64,000 nt of DNA from Caenorhabditis remanei (lineage: Eukaryota > Nematoda > Chromadorea > Rhabditida > Rhabditidae): the NCBI RefSeq assembly GCF_010183535.1, contig NC_071333.1, positions 3,596,001-3,660,000 of the forward strand, given 5' to 3'. The translations under genes were made by a program, and so were the position numbers. A model generated the notes under the pieces. That model was not told where the DNA came from. It saw nothing but the letters and a program-made list of their open reading frames with translations, and ran no database searches. Shown here in pieces: positions 40,321 through 51,139 of this stretch (positions are counted from its first letter, which is position 1; each line of letters starts with the position of its first letter).

Positions 40321-43300
40321 ATGACTCGTGTCAATGAAAAAGACCTCCTGGCGGTTATAATGCTCGAGACCGCCAAAGCAACGGAGCCATATCCTAACAA
40401 GGATAATTTTGAGAAGTTCGCACGTGAAACAGGAACGAAAGCCTCCGTTTCTTCCTACATCAAAACATTCCGAAGAATTGTGGACACTCTCGACACAGTC
40501 CGCAACTACAGTCTGGAAGAGAAAGCTCGGATGCTGTTCATGACGAGCACTCCGGTTGACGAGAATATGCTGGAGGAAATGAGGGAGATTGCGGTTATTG
40601 AAGTAAACGAAGATAATCAAATCATATCGTATAAATCGAAACAAGGACCGGAAGCGTTTCAAGGACAGCCATGGAAGTTAAGGAAGAGAAGGAATGGACA
40701 TAAAGGAAAGAAGAGCAGGCCGCAAGCAGCAGATGAAAGTTTAGAGGAGTCCGATGAAGAAGAGGTACTTGGAGCAGTTGTGGGACGAAATGAAGATTTG
40801 AATGACTTGCAGGAGGAGCCAGAATCCGATCAGGTTGTTGAGAAAAGTGGAGATACAGAAGACGTGGAGGACCCACTGAATGAGCACGTGGAGGATTCGG
40901 AGGTTCTGGAAGGAGCTGATAACACTATCAATGTGAACTGTTCGGATGATTGTCAATTGCCAAAAGAAGACCATCAAGTGGATACAGGTATGAAGGATTC
41001 TGAGGGAAAAAAAGAGATTTTTAGTAAAATCTATGAAGGTCTTGATGGCATCGTAACAGAACTTATTCCAGAGGATCTCAATGAAATTGTGGAAAAGTCT
41101 GATATGATTCCAGGAGAAACCGATGTAGCAGTCGATGAAATTGACATGGATTTTTTTCGGAAACAGTACTATGAAGACTTGGAGGATATGGAGTCCCTGG
41201 ATCAGCATATGTTGGATGTTGATGAAGAAGGCGTCAATGAAAACACTCTGGAGATTCAGAAAAAATATTTCGGAGACTTAGAAGAACCAATAGCGCAGCA
41301 CATGGAGATCGATGAGATCCTTGAAGAAGCAATCAATGAAAACAATCAGAACCCGGAAAGAGAAGACTCATCCACACCGTCAGTCTTCTCCGATTTTCCA
41401 TCTGGTAAGTAAACCAAAAACCATACTTGCAAATGGCGCGTAACTCACTTAAAACTCAATATTATGACCTGAAATATATACCAAACTTAAGATCTTGACG
41501 AGTTCTGTGTCTGTGACGGGTAGCCACTTGTAAATTGTTCAAATTTAAATAAGGTTTTATGCACCGTGTCGGTATTAAAATGTTAAAACTAGTTAGAAAA
41601 ATCATGAGGTTTCCAGTCATATTAAAATACGATTTGCTTGCTGTGGGCTGAACCCCAGTCGCAGCAATTTCGAAAAATTGAGGTTAAAATACATTGTTAT
41701 GTTTGAAAGCCTGAAGACATAATAATTCTGAATCTACTTTTAAAATATTTCTTGCACAGAAACTGAATGAATTACACTAACTTTGAACTTGACATTCAAT
41801 ACTGGAGCATTATTAACTTCTTTCATTTCTACCGGTCCCGAAACTTGACATATTTTCAGATGACGCCACTGGGGATTCAGAAGGATCAATTCAAGAAGAT
41901 ATGGATTCACTATGTGAATCACGAATTGAATACGTTGACAGTTTGGACAAAGAGCATCTTAATGAGTCAGAAGACATGGATATCGACTTCTCATTAGGTA
42001 AGTGAATAATAAAAAATAAACAGTATTGAATGATTAAAATATTACTTATTTTCAGATGATGATATTGACTTGCTGAGCTCCTTATCAGATGAGACGAATG
42101 AAGATTCTGGAAAAAATGAGCAATTGAATCATCAAGTCGTCAGTAATCCACCCAAGAAAAATCTAAAGCGGAAATTGGAATCCCAGGGAGATGGGCCAAT
42201 TGCAAAAAAGATCCCAGGTGGAGAAAACGAATCATGGACAACCTTTCGCTCACTTGTCAAGAATTATGGTGGAAATGAGAACCCGGAGGTGAAGGCAATA
42301 TTATCGAATGAAGCCTTTCTGAAATCTATCAGTCCGGAATTTCCATATTCCGAGAGATCAATCAGGGATATGCTGTCGAAAAAGGTCCAAGTGGCAGTGC
42401 AAACGGATAGGGCGCCAACTTCTGTTCCCAGCTTCATGAGATTAAGTGGATTCCACAACGCATGGCTCAAAGCTCAAGAGCACCGAAAGAAGGCTCTAGA
42501 AGCCGTCGACGCACCACCAGCCCCTGAACCAGCTCCCAGCAATCTCTTGAAAACATCCGAAGCTCAGTCTAAGACAGTTGACTCGGAAAGTGCTCATCCA
42601 GCTGGTACGACGAAGCCAGAGCGTCGGGATTTAGGATACAAAGAGCCAGGTGTCAGATCTACTCACCCTCAGCCAAGTTTCAAACCGAAGTTGTTCGATC
42701 AAGCAATTCCACACGAACCTCTTGTCAGTTCTGTCGCTCCACCTGCCATCGTAAATCCAGAGCTCCAGGAGGAAACTATCGCCACTTCACCTGCGGAGTT
42801 TTCCCAATCTGAGATAGCCCCTCCAGCTGCTAACACTGAAACGACCCCAGATGTGAAAGCGCCAGTACCGAGAGTCAGCACGAAGCAAAAGCTTCCGGAT
42901 CCACGCCCAACAGTCAGACTGGAGATCTTAGACCAAGGAATTCCTCATGAACTTCATGTCAACGTCTCTGCACCCAACGTCATCATAAAACAAGAACGTC
43001 AAGATGCTGAATACATAGAAGAGGAGGAGCCTGTTGAGCGTGTCCCCGAGAAACTGCTCACTAACCGTTTCTTTATCAGTTTGGAGTCATTTTTGAATGA
43101 AATGGAATCCAATGAGTTGAGAGGTCTACTCCAACGGATCAAGGAAGTCAGAGAGAATGGAGAGACTAGTGGACTCAAGTTCAACGCAGAAACCTTATCA
43201 GTTGTTGTCGATGTCTTGTTGGCCTCTTTGGTTAAGAAGAGCATGAATGACGAGATTTGTAAACGGTCGACACTGCTCCCATTAATGAACGAGGTGTTGG

Positions 43301-43470
43301 ATAAGTTCTTGTTTCAAATGAAAGCGATTGGATGCTCCAAAATGACACTTGATGTCACTATGCTTGTGGAGTCTGAGAAGAAGAGGATTGAGAAGGAAGT
43401 AACAAGAGTGAGCTATAAACTTATAGCTGATCAATTCTCCAAAATGATTGATAATTTGATGCCACTTTAA
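40321..43470 (+). CDS. SPK-domain protein
   Basis: Exons 40321-41404, 41860-41997 and 42056-43470, all in phase, 878 residues. Residues 5-115 form an SPK domain (worm-specific, found in SET, PHD and kinase-related proteins): EKARMLFMTSTPVDENMLEE, then REIAVIEVNEDNQIISYKSK. A basic patch follows (KLRKRRNGHKGKKSRP), then about 300 highly acidic residues. Exon 3 holds a second ordered part (WTTFRSLVKNYGGNENPEVK), a Pro/Ala-rich stretch, and a helical C terminus (SLESFLNEMESNELRGLLQR). SPK proteins are linked to chromatin, but the exact role here is unknown. The frame is fully open and splice sites are standard, so it is probably functional. The alternative start at 40267 lies before the TTTCAG and is unlikely. 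Confidence 0.85.
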
Positions 43471-43661
43471 TTGTGAAAGTTGATTTTGGTTCTTATTTTG
43501 TTTCATATTGTCCTTTTGAGTTTTTCCTTTGAATAAATAAATATCAAACAAGTTTTTTAAAGATCTTGAAAGTCAATGTCTCGCTCAAGCCACCAGGCCA
43601 TGTTACACCGGCGCCAAGTTTATCCGTTTTTGCTGGATTTTTGATATGCTAGTCCCCTGGA

Positions 43662-44092
43662 AACCAAACAAATGGTTGGAATGGAGATGAGAAGATTCAA
43701 CAAGGAGGCTACAGAATAAATAAAAGCTGTGGAAGATCGACTTGGCATAATCCAATACAATCAATTCGATGCAGCCGAAGAAATCCCCGAGCTCCCGGAA
43801 TTTCCTGTATTCTCTCACGGATTTTGAAACATTTATGAGAGTATTATGAAGTCGTAACGACCCCTTATCTGCCAACTTCATCGTCAGAAAATGCTTCAGA
43901 TGAGTTAGAAGACACCGAGTGTGTGATCTGTCTTAACAACATGAACCTGGAGGATGATACTACGAAATGTGGGTATTGCAAGAGGAGATATCACAGCTGA
44001 TGTATTGAAGATTGGCTGAAAGTGAAGATAATTTGTCCAACTTGCGATTCAGGACTTTTGGATGAGGAGGAGTTTCCAGTGTTGGTCTAATA
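43662..44092 (+). pseudogene. Pseudogene copy of the RING gene 3' end
   Basis: Closely similar to the complement of 29880-30320, running from the segment coding METRRF-like sequence through the RING (ECVICLNNMN, KCGYCKRRYH) to the same VLV stop and a related 3' flank. Stops are present (TAA in the helical part, TGA in place of the codon after the RING His). It begins and ends within the SPK gene's downstream flank. With the shared upstream repeats it indicates that the RING gene and SPK gene loci arose from one duplicated locus. Confidence 0.88.
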
Positions 44093-44419
44093 ATTGATTG
44101 TTGTTATGGTGTTAATAAAATAAAGTTTTCAAAGATTAGAATTGTTCAGTGTATGATTCAAGAAAGTTATTGATCTCTGTTTGGCTTCAAAGTGAAAAAT
44201 TTTGATCAAATTTGATATATAAGAAGTCGTATCCTTTTTTGAATCTTACACTTCCGTACATTTCTGATGTTGAAAAGAACATATGAAAATTAAGGTGCTC
44301 AAAGATGCACTTCTTTTAAGTTTACTTCTAATATGGAATGACTCCCGAACGACCCGCCACCCCTCCACAACTTTTGAGTTTATTGACCGATTTGATAAAT
44401 TATACAGAAAAAATTGCAA

Positions 44420-44900
44420 ATCTCACATGGGAATGATCCGGACTGTTCCCCATGAAATCTTTCCATATTTTGTACACAAGTAGTGCGTGGCGTAACTGAA
44501 AAAATCCAAAATAACAGCGGCGCTCTCTGTGGTTTCGGAGAGTTACAAAACTTTTTCAATATTTTTCAAAACTTTTGGTGTCTCCACTTTGAGAGCTCGT
44601 AACTTTTCGAGTTATTGAGCTACCGTGATGGTTTCTAGCTCATTCGATAGGCCACACGGACTTCAAAAACTTTTCTTTGAGCAAATGCCAATAATTATAA
44701 CCGGCAGAACTGTAGTTGAAAATGTAGAAAAGTCGTCAGCTTGAGATGACGACGAATGTCAAATTTCGACAATCAAAAATCAACATTTTTTTGTTTTGAT
44801 AAAAATTTTATGTGGCCACCTTTTATGAAATTTTCATTAAAAAATTAAAAATTACAATGTTTTTTAAAGTGACCGAATTTGGTGATTTATCTATTTTAAG
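44420..44900 (+). mobile_element. One arm of CATGGGAATGACCC fold-back family
   Basis: TCACATGGGAATGATCCGG, then TTTCCATATTTTGTACA, AGTAGTG and GCGGCGCTCTCTG match 50076-50200. Continues with GAGCTCGTAACTTTTCGAG similar to 50250. The opposite arm is absent. The left flank CTCA fits the CTNAG target used by Tc4/Tc5. Confidence 0.7.
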
Positions 44901-45640
44901 TGTGTTAGAAAATTTGAAGATATGTTTCATGTCATCAGGTTTTCAATGTATTTCATGATTTCTATGTTATTAAGAGTCGAAAAATCGAGAGTAGCCGATC
45001 TGAAGTCCAGCGGGGATAGACACTTGAAACTAATGTCTCTAGAGTTTTCATATTCCATGTGATGGATGAAAATGCGCTGAAAGAAAAACTCAAGTTGTTC
45101 TAAACTCCTATTTGAGTAAAAACTTACGAATCCATTTGCATGTTTCGCTGGCAAAAGTTTTTTCAAAAACTCTGAATCATCGCATTTGTCATGTATCGAG
45201 ACCGCCTCCGCGTTTTTCAGCAGGTTTCAATTAGCTAGAAACTCGTGCTCCTTGATAGAAGTATGCAAGATGTCCAGTTTGTTGACATTGCATTTGAACA
45301 CCTTTTCCAGTCAATCCACAACATCGACGAATGTTCTGTGGAACCCAATCACAAATGAGTGTGGAATAATTCGGTCGACAGGTTTATTAGGTTTTTCTAT
45401 TCTGAAATTGAAAAAACATTAGTCAATGAAAATTACATCATGTGTACTTACTTCGTGACTAAACCATGCTTGCCTTTTTTCCATTTTATCCCAACTTTTG
45501 GAAGTGTTCGGCCAGAATTACCAGATGAACGAGTCATTTTCCTCGAAGTCCATTTGCATCTCCCAATGATCCTGAAAGCGGCACCGTAAAAAATGAAATC
45601 GGTGGAAAAACTGGTCGATGGAGTGTGACGGTATACATAT
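44900..45640. other. AT-rich region, frames not assigned
   Basis: Short frames on both strands (44927-45166 minus, 45186-45422 plus, 45359-45589 plus) show no recognisable motif. Confidence 0.3.
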
Positions 45641-45644
45641 TCGA

Positions 45645-46355
45645 GTAAACACGATTGAAAATACTGGTTTAAATTATATGACAATGCCTTTTTCTATTAA
45701 TTTGAATTTTTTTCTGAATTTTTCTTAAATAAAACCCTTCTTACCTCAACATCTTCTAAACAGCATAATAAAATTTCAGAATTCAAAAATAATCAGTAAT
45801 AACATAAATATTATTTCGACGATCTATTCCGATAAGACGTCTTGAATGAATTCGCAGAGAAACGTAAGATGGGGAGGAAGGGGGCTGCGGTCGTGAAGGA
45901 CATTCTCTCTCTTTCTCTCCGTCTCCTTTATTCTTATGATCTCTATCAGATGACTCATTTCCCCTCTGTTTGATATTTGTTTGTCGACTTTATATTCCAA
46001 CATTTCAAACAAATATCAAACAGAGGGGGTTGATAGATATCATAAGAATAAAGGAGACGGAGAGAAAGAGAGGGAATGTCCTTCACGGCCGCTGCCCTCT
46101 TCCTCCCGGTCACCCATTTTTCAATCAATTTAGTTATGAGTATTCAAGACGTCTTATCGGAATAGATCGTCAAAATATTATTTTTTATTACTGATTATTA
46201 TTGAATTCTAAAATTATGTTCTGCTGTTTGGAAGATGTTGAGGTAAGAGGGGTTTAAAGAGATTATTTACGAAAAATTTAGAAAAAATTCAAATTAATAG
46301 AAAAAAGTCATTATAATATAATTTAAATTTTTTTTTCAATCGTATTTTCTGTAAT
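45645..46355. mobile_element. Large fold-back element, family H
   Basis: Imperfect inverted repeat of about 350 bp per arm. Left arm includes TTTTTCTATTAATTTGAATT, CTACCTCAACATCTTC-like and GATCTATTCCGATAAGACGT; right arm has the complements (ACGTCTTATCGGAATAGATC, AATTCAAATTAATAGAAAAA). The centre, near 46000, has AAACAAATATCAAACAGAGG and its complement 40 bp apart. No coding capacity; ORFs within are palindromic artefacts. Confidence 0.85.
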
Positions 46356-46439
46356 AGACCGGTACTTCCGATAATTGACCTAAATTGAATTCAATCGAAA
46401 GCTAGTCTGATTTTTTCGGATTTCGTCGCTTTTTTTGAT

Positions 46440-47340
46440 CAATTTTGTTGTTTCTTTCAATATGTTTTATAAAAAACGATCAAATTGATAAGAACACTAC
46501 AAGCGTGGTAGAAAAATTGAACGAAAACATTCAACATAACAACTTTTTCAAAGAAAGACTTCTAGAATGTTCTACGGCCAGAAAAATTATCAGTCAAATG
46601 AAGTCAACGGTCGAAAATTGCACTATTCTGAATGTTTCGAATGCTGCAATTTCGGCGTGCAAAGTTAACATAAAATTAGAAAATTTTCTGGAAAAGTTAT
46701 TATCGTATATGGTTATGCTTTTTCTCATGGGTTCTCAATTCGACCGGATATACGCCACCGTGCGGTTTCAAACGATTTTTTCCAGCTGCTCACCTGTGCT
46801 CGCACGTAAAAAAAAACAATTTTGCTTATACTATTTGCCAAATTGGATTTCTATGTGAAAAAAGTTAACCATATTTATATTTATTTTATAAAACATTTGA
46901 AAGCTCACATCTCGACACACAGACACATTTAGCAAGTTTTGACTTCAGAAATGAACTTCAATTCACTCTCCTGGATAAGCAGGACATCAAAATATTCCAC
47001 ACGATGCTATCAAACAATTGTAAAAGGAATGTGAATGATGGAGGAGGAATGGCAATTTCGGTGAGGTGAATTTCTGTGTGTCTGTTTCTCTGGATGTGTG
47101 GTGGTTTCAAATTTGAAAATAACTATCTATTAGCTGAGTATTCATAGGGCAGAAATAAATCCTGCTGTTAGAGTTTTGTATGTTGTTCGTTGTGGTTTGT
47201 GTTCAGTTTAAAGCCGATTCTGTGTGTCTGTTTGTCCAAATGTCCAAATTCAAGAGATTCGTGTGTTGCATGTTGCCTCGCCTTGCTTTTCGTTAAGTTA
47301 TAAATCTTTGTGTCTATCTTTGTGTCTGTTTATTTTTCTC
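46440..47340 (+). other. Unassigned region with diverged repeat
   Basis: A frame at 46480-46735 (ENIQHNNFFKERLLECSTAR) could be an exon but has no recognised family and no clear splice sites. About 46800-46960 is an inverted piece of the 10160/22445 repeat. Nothing certain in 46960-47340. Confidence 0.3.
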
Positions 47341-47343
47341 CAG

Positions 47344-49047
47344 CTCACCGATCGTCTATCTTTTCAGAAAAACCACCGCAAAAATCTCTACATCCGTTGC
47401 GTTCACCCCGTGCTTGCCCTCTCCCCAGCATCTTACCGTGTGTTTGCGGAAGACGTGCCCCTGGTCCTCAAAAAGAACAACCCAAAATTGAGTGCTAAGC
47501 ATATGCGTGAGTGTTATCCATTGATTGAAATATAGACAAAAGTAGGGGTTTCAGGGATTCTGAACGTTCAAAATAGGACTTGGCGGAAGAAAGATGAGAA
47601 GTCGCTCGAATTCACATTGTCATTGGAGCAGTTGGACGAGTTTTTGGAGAAGTTTGATTGTGACAAAAGTCTGCTCACGGTAGGTCGGGTCTGCTCAGGC
47701 AGACGGATATGGTTGCTCAGCTATGAACTGGTTAACTAGAATCAGTGTGAATTTCCGGAACGTTCCGGTAAAAATTTACCGAAATTTACCGGTAAATTAC
47801 CGGTAAATTTATCGGTAAATTTTGGTAAATATTTACCGGTAATTTACCGGTAAATTTTTACCGAAAATATTTACCGAAACGGCTATTTACCGGTAAATTA
47901 CCGGTAAATTTCGGTAAAAAGTCAATAGTTCGAATTTATGGCTCCGGGACATTTCGAAACCAGACATTTCGAAACCGCGACATCTCGAAACCGGACATCT
48001 CAAAACCGGACATTTCGAAACCGGACATTTCGAAACCGGTAAAACGCGTATAAATTTTACTCTAGAAAAGAGGTAATATTATGGTTCCGAGGGTCCGGGG
48101 TTCGACGCCGGGCCTGGCAAAACTTTTTTGCATTCCGTTTTTGGCCTTTTGGTACGAATCTAACAATCAGGGTTCGATCCCTACTGGGGGCAAAACGTTT
48201 TCGTTTTTTGTTTTTAGCTTTTTGGTATCAATCTAAAGACCAAGGTTCGACCCCTACTGCAGATAAAATATTTTTGCTTTTTATTTTTCGTGTTTTGGTA
48301 TTAGTCTATGGTCGAGGGATCGACTCCGGATGTTGGCAAAATTTTTTAAATTGATTTTTTTATCTTAACAAAAAACCGGCATCTAAAAACGCCTGATTTA
48401 AAGAAAACATGAGTTAATGGTTTCATCGTGATATGTTTCTTATTTTTGAGGTGTCCGTTTTTTGTTAAGATAAAAAATTTTGCCAACATCCGGAGTCGAT
48501 CCCTCGACCGTAGACTAATACCAAAACACGAAAAATAAAAAGGAAAAATATTTTATCTGCAGTGGGGGTCGAACCTTGGTCTTCAGATTGGCACCAAAAA
48601 TCTAAAAACAAAAAACAAAAAAGTTTTGCCACCAGTGGGGATCGAACCCTGATTGTTAGATTCGTACCAAAAGGCCAAAAACGGAATGCAAAAAAGTTTT
48701 GCCAGGCCCGGCGTCGAACCCCGGACCCTCGGAACCATAATATTACCTCTTTTCTAGAGTAAATATTTGAAAAAACAACGATGCTCCGAAATAACGCTCC
48801 GCGCCTTGTTTAATTTACCGAAATTTACCGGTAAATACCGGTAAATTACCGGTAAATTTTCGGTAAAAATTTACCGGTAATCTACCGGTAATTTACCGAA
48901 AAGGGCATTTACCGATAAGTAATTATCGGTAAGCACACACTGACTAGAATGTAGGACTGTTTAGTTAGTGGTCTGATGAGTCTGCTTACTTACCTACAAC
49001 ATTTCCAGCTCCTTGAGGACTCATCGCTTTTGGGTGATTTCATGTAG
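47344..49047 (+). CDS. Unrecognised protein, 3' exons, last intron carries a hAT
   Basis: Three exons join in phase: 47344-47506 (after TTTCTCCAG), 47555-47679 and 49009-49047. They encode about 108 residues with the order RLSFQKNHRKNLYIRCVH, VFAEDVPLVLKKNNPKLSAK, LEFTLSLEQLDEFLEKFDC and LLEDSSLLGDFM before a stop. The 1.33-kb last intron contains a complete 1.2-kb hAT element (47743-48942); without it the intron would be about 120 bp. The first acceptor implies upstream exons that I could not find. Coding character is good and no stops break it. I do not recognise the domain. Confidence 0.6.
47743..48942. mobile_element. Composite non-autonomous hAT element
   Basis: 1200 bp, ends CAGTGTGAAT / AAGCACACACTG, flanked by an exact 8-bp duplication ACTAGAAT (47735-47742, 48943-48950), as hAT elements make. 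Subterminal regions on both sides are arrays of ACCGGTAAATTT (47760-47920, 48810-48930). On the left a 17-18-bp tandem GACATTTCGAAACCG (47945-48045) follows. The centre is a 720-bp palindrome listed separately. No transposase gene. Confidence 0.93.
48056..48785. repeat. 720-bp palindrome of T-arm-like motifs inside the hAT
   Basis: Left arm from TTTACTCTAGAAAAGAGG to about 48400, right arm its near-exact complement to about 48785. Each arm contains four motifs like a tRNA T-arm/B box (GGGGTTCGACGCC, GGGTTCGATCCC, AGGTTCGACCCC, GGGATCGACTCC), spaced about 80 bp apart with T-rich spacers. The ORF 48562-48762 is an artefact of the arm. Confidence 0.9.
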
Positions 49048-49049
49048 TT

Positions 49050-49500
49050 TTAAAGTTATTTCATTTAACTTGGATGAGTTATGTGAATGAATGCCATTTT
49101 TGAACACTTTTGTTTTATCCATTTTTGAGCTTCCTTAATTGGTTTTGTGGTTTTGCAGTTGAATTTGAAAAATTACTGTTTGTTTAAGGCAATACATACA
49201 TAGTTATTTTAAACTCTTACAGACGTTTCAGAAAAATCTCATACATTTCAATCAATTCAATGCAGTTACAGTGATTTGTAAAGCGTTTTAGGCAGTTTTC
49301 GACAACTTTCGAGGGAGTTTTGAGGTTTTTCAGTCTGCTCCGAGCTGTAATAATCAGGCTAGATTTGATTTGAAACACTTTTTTCAAAAAAAAATTGTTT
49401 CAGAATATAATTTACGTTTCTAGACAGTTTCGTGATCTGATAGCTATGTTTTCAAAAGTTTTAAGCAATTCCATGCTTCTTTCAGACGATTCATTGCGAG
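49050..49500. other. Intergenic, nothing recognised
   Basis: No coding or repeat signal identified between the gene at 47344-49047 and the pgam-5 remnant. Confidence 0.35.
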
Positions 49501-49544
49501 TGTAGACAGTTCCGTTCTCTGACTCAACACCACAACGCAAAAAC

Positions 49545-49955
49545 GTTCGATGAGCGTTTTCCACGTGGAGAGTGGGACAAGAATTGAGATTTGTAAGTAA
49601 ACTACGGCAAAGATTTAAAAAACTTAATAATTTCATTTTCAGCCGTGATCCAAACATCTTGATCGACAAAAGAAAGTGGAAAAGGCTGATAAAGCAGGAC
49701 GAAAGAAGTTGATCGTTGAAAACATGTCCACCGCAACTCGCAACATCATCCTCATTCGCCACGGGCAGTATCACCTTGACGGTGAGCAGAAGAATCTCAC
49801 ACAACTTGGTAAGCGATATCAATGTTAAACAGCTCAAATTCATGAAACGTTTTCAGGCCGTAAACAACACCCTGAAGCACTCGCCCAAAAACTTGCCACG
49901 CATGTCGTCGTAGCTGATCAAGCAGTGACCACCATACCCACATGTGCCGGATGAC
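49545..49955 (+). pseudogene. pgam-5: PGAM5-like phosphatase pseudogene
   Basis: Successive pieces match mitochondrial Ser/Thr phosphatase PGAM5: FDERFPRGEWDKN, a stop TGA (49585-49587) where Trp is expected, a 60-70-bp intron, FRDPNILIDKRK, a one-base frame change, then ADKAGRKKLIVENMSTATRN and IILIRHGQYHLDGEQKNLTQ with the catalytic RHG, a GTAAGC...TTTCAG intron, and GRKQHPEALAQKLATHVV before a stop. The nonsense codon, frameshift and early end make it a dead partial copy. The functional gene presumably lies elsewhere. The C-terminal half of the phosphatase fold is absent. Confidence 0.85.
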
Positions 49956-50075
49956 AAGAATTGGAGACCATTTGATTCAGTTCCAATGTTTAATAAAGTG
50001 ATTATCTGTTATATTTTGAATGTCTTCTTTTCTATATGATAAGTTGTTCAAATCTCACATTCTATTTTACTCTTA

Positions 50076-51132
50076 CATGGGAATGACCCGGAGTGTCCCA
50101 CCTGAAATCTTTCCATATTTTGTACATAAGTAGTGTCTGACGTAACTAAAAAAAATCCAAAATTATAGCGGCGCTCTCCGAGGTTTCGGGGAGTTACACA
50201 TCTTTTTTGAAAATATTCGAAAATTTCGGTGTGTCCACTTTGAAAACTCGTAGCTTCTTGAGTTTTTGAGCTACCGTAATGGTTTTAGGCTCATTCGAAA
50301 GGCAATAAAATGGACTTTAAAAAGTTCTCTTATATCATTTGCCAAAAAACATAATCTGCTGAGCTGTAGCTGAAAGTGTAGAAAAGTTGTCAGTGTGAGG
50401 TAACGAAAAAAAAAATATATAGGTCGAGCCTTTGAGTTACAGGAGTTATTTCAGTTTTTCAGAAAATTTTTAGCTTTTCCACGTATCCCTATACGTTCTG
50501 TTGTCAAAAATTGAGTCCCGTTTATATTGAAGTTACAGCACCAAAAACATCATTCATAGCTAGTTAATGCAAAACTTCATTCTATAGCCTCTTTTTCGTT
50601 ACTTGGCCATTTTTCCAATTATTTGATAAAAATTGAACGTATAGGGATACGTGGAAAAGCTAAAAATTTTCTGAAAAACTGAAATAACTCCTGTAACTCA
50701 AAGGCTCGACCTATATTTGAACACGTATACAGACATGACTCGGAGTAAGAAGTATGCAGGTGGTAGTCCCCAGTTCCCCGATTGTCGAAATTTGGCATTT
50801 ATCGTTACCTCACACTGACAACTTTTCTACACTTTCAGCTACAGCTCAGCAGATTATGTTTTATGGCAAACGCTATAAGAGAACTTTTTAAAGTCTATTT
50901 TATTGCCTTTCGAATGAGCCTAAAACCATTACGGTAGCTCAAAAACTCAAGAAGCTACGAGTTCTCAAAGTGGACACACCGAAATTTTCGAAAATTTTCA
51001 AAAAAGTTGTGTAACTCCCCAAAACCTCGGAGAGCGCCGCTATAATTTCGGATTTTTCTTAGTTACGTCAGACACTACTTGTGTACAAAATATGGAAAGA
51101 TTTCAGGTGGGACACTCCGGGTCATTCCCATG
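50076..51132. mobile_element. Tc4/Tc5-like fold-back element, copy 1
   Basis: 1057 bp that folds over almost its full length: CATGGGAATGACCCGGAGTG at the left recurs inverted at the right end, followed inwards by matching GCGGCGCTCTCCGAGGTTT segments and an inner arm (GGTCGAGCCTTTGAGTTACA with complement near 50700). Flanked by TTA (50073-50075, 51133-51135) within C-TTA...TTA-G, the CTNAG target with TNA duplication of C. elegans Tc4 and Tc5. No transposase. Confidence 0.9.
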
Positions 51133-51139
51133 TTAGTTG

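Noticed and set aside
48562..48762. 66-residue ORF
   Set aside because: Lies within one arm of the T-arm palindrome in the hAT element.
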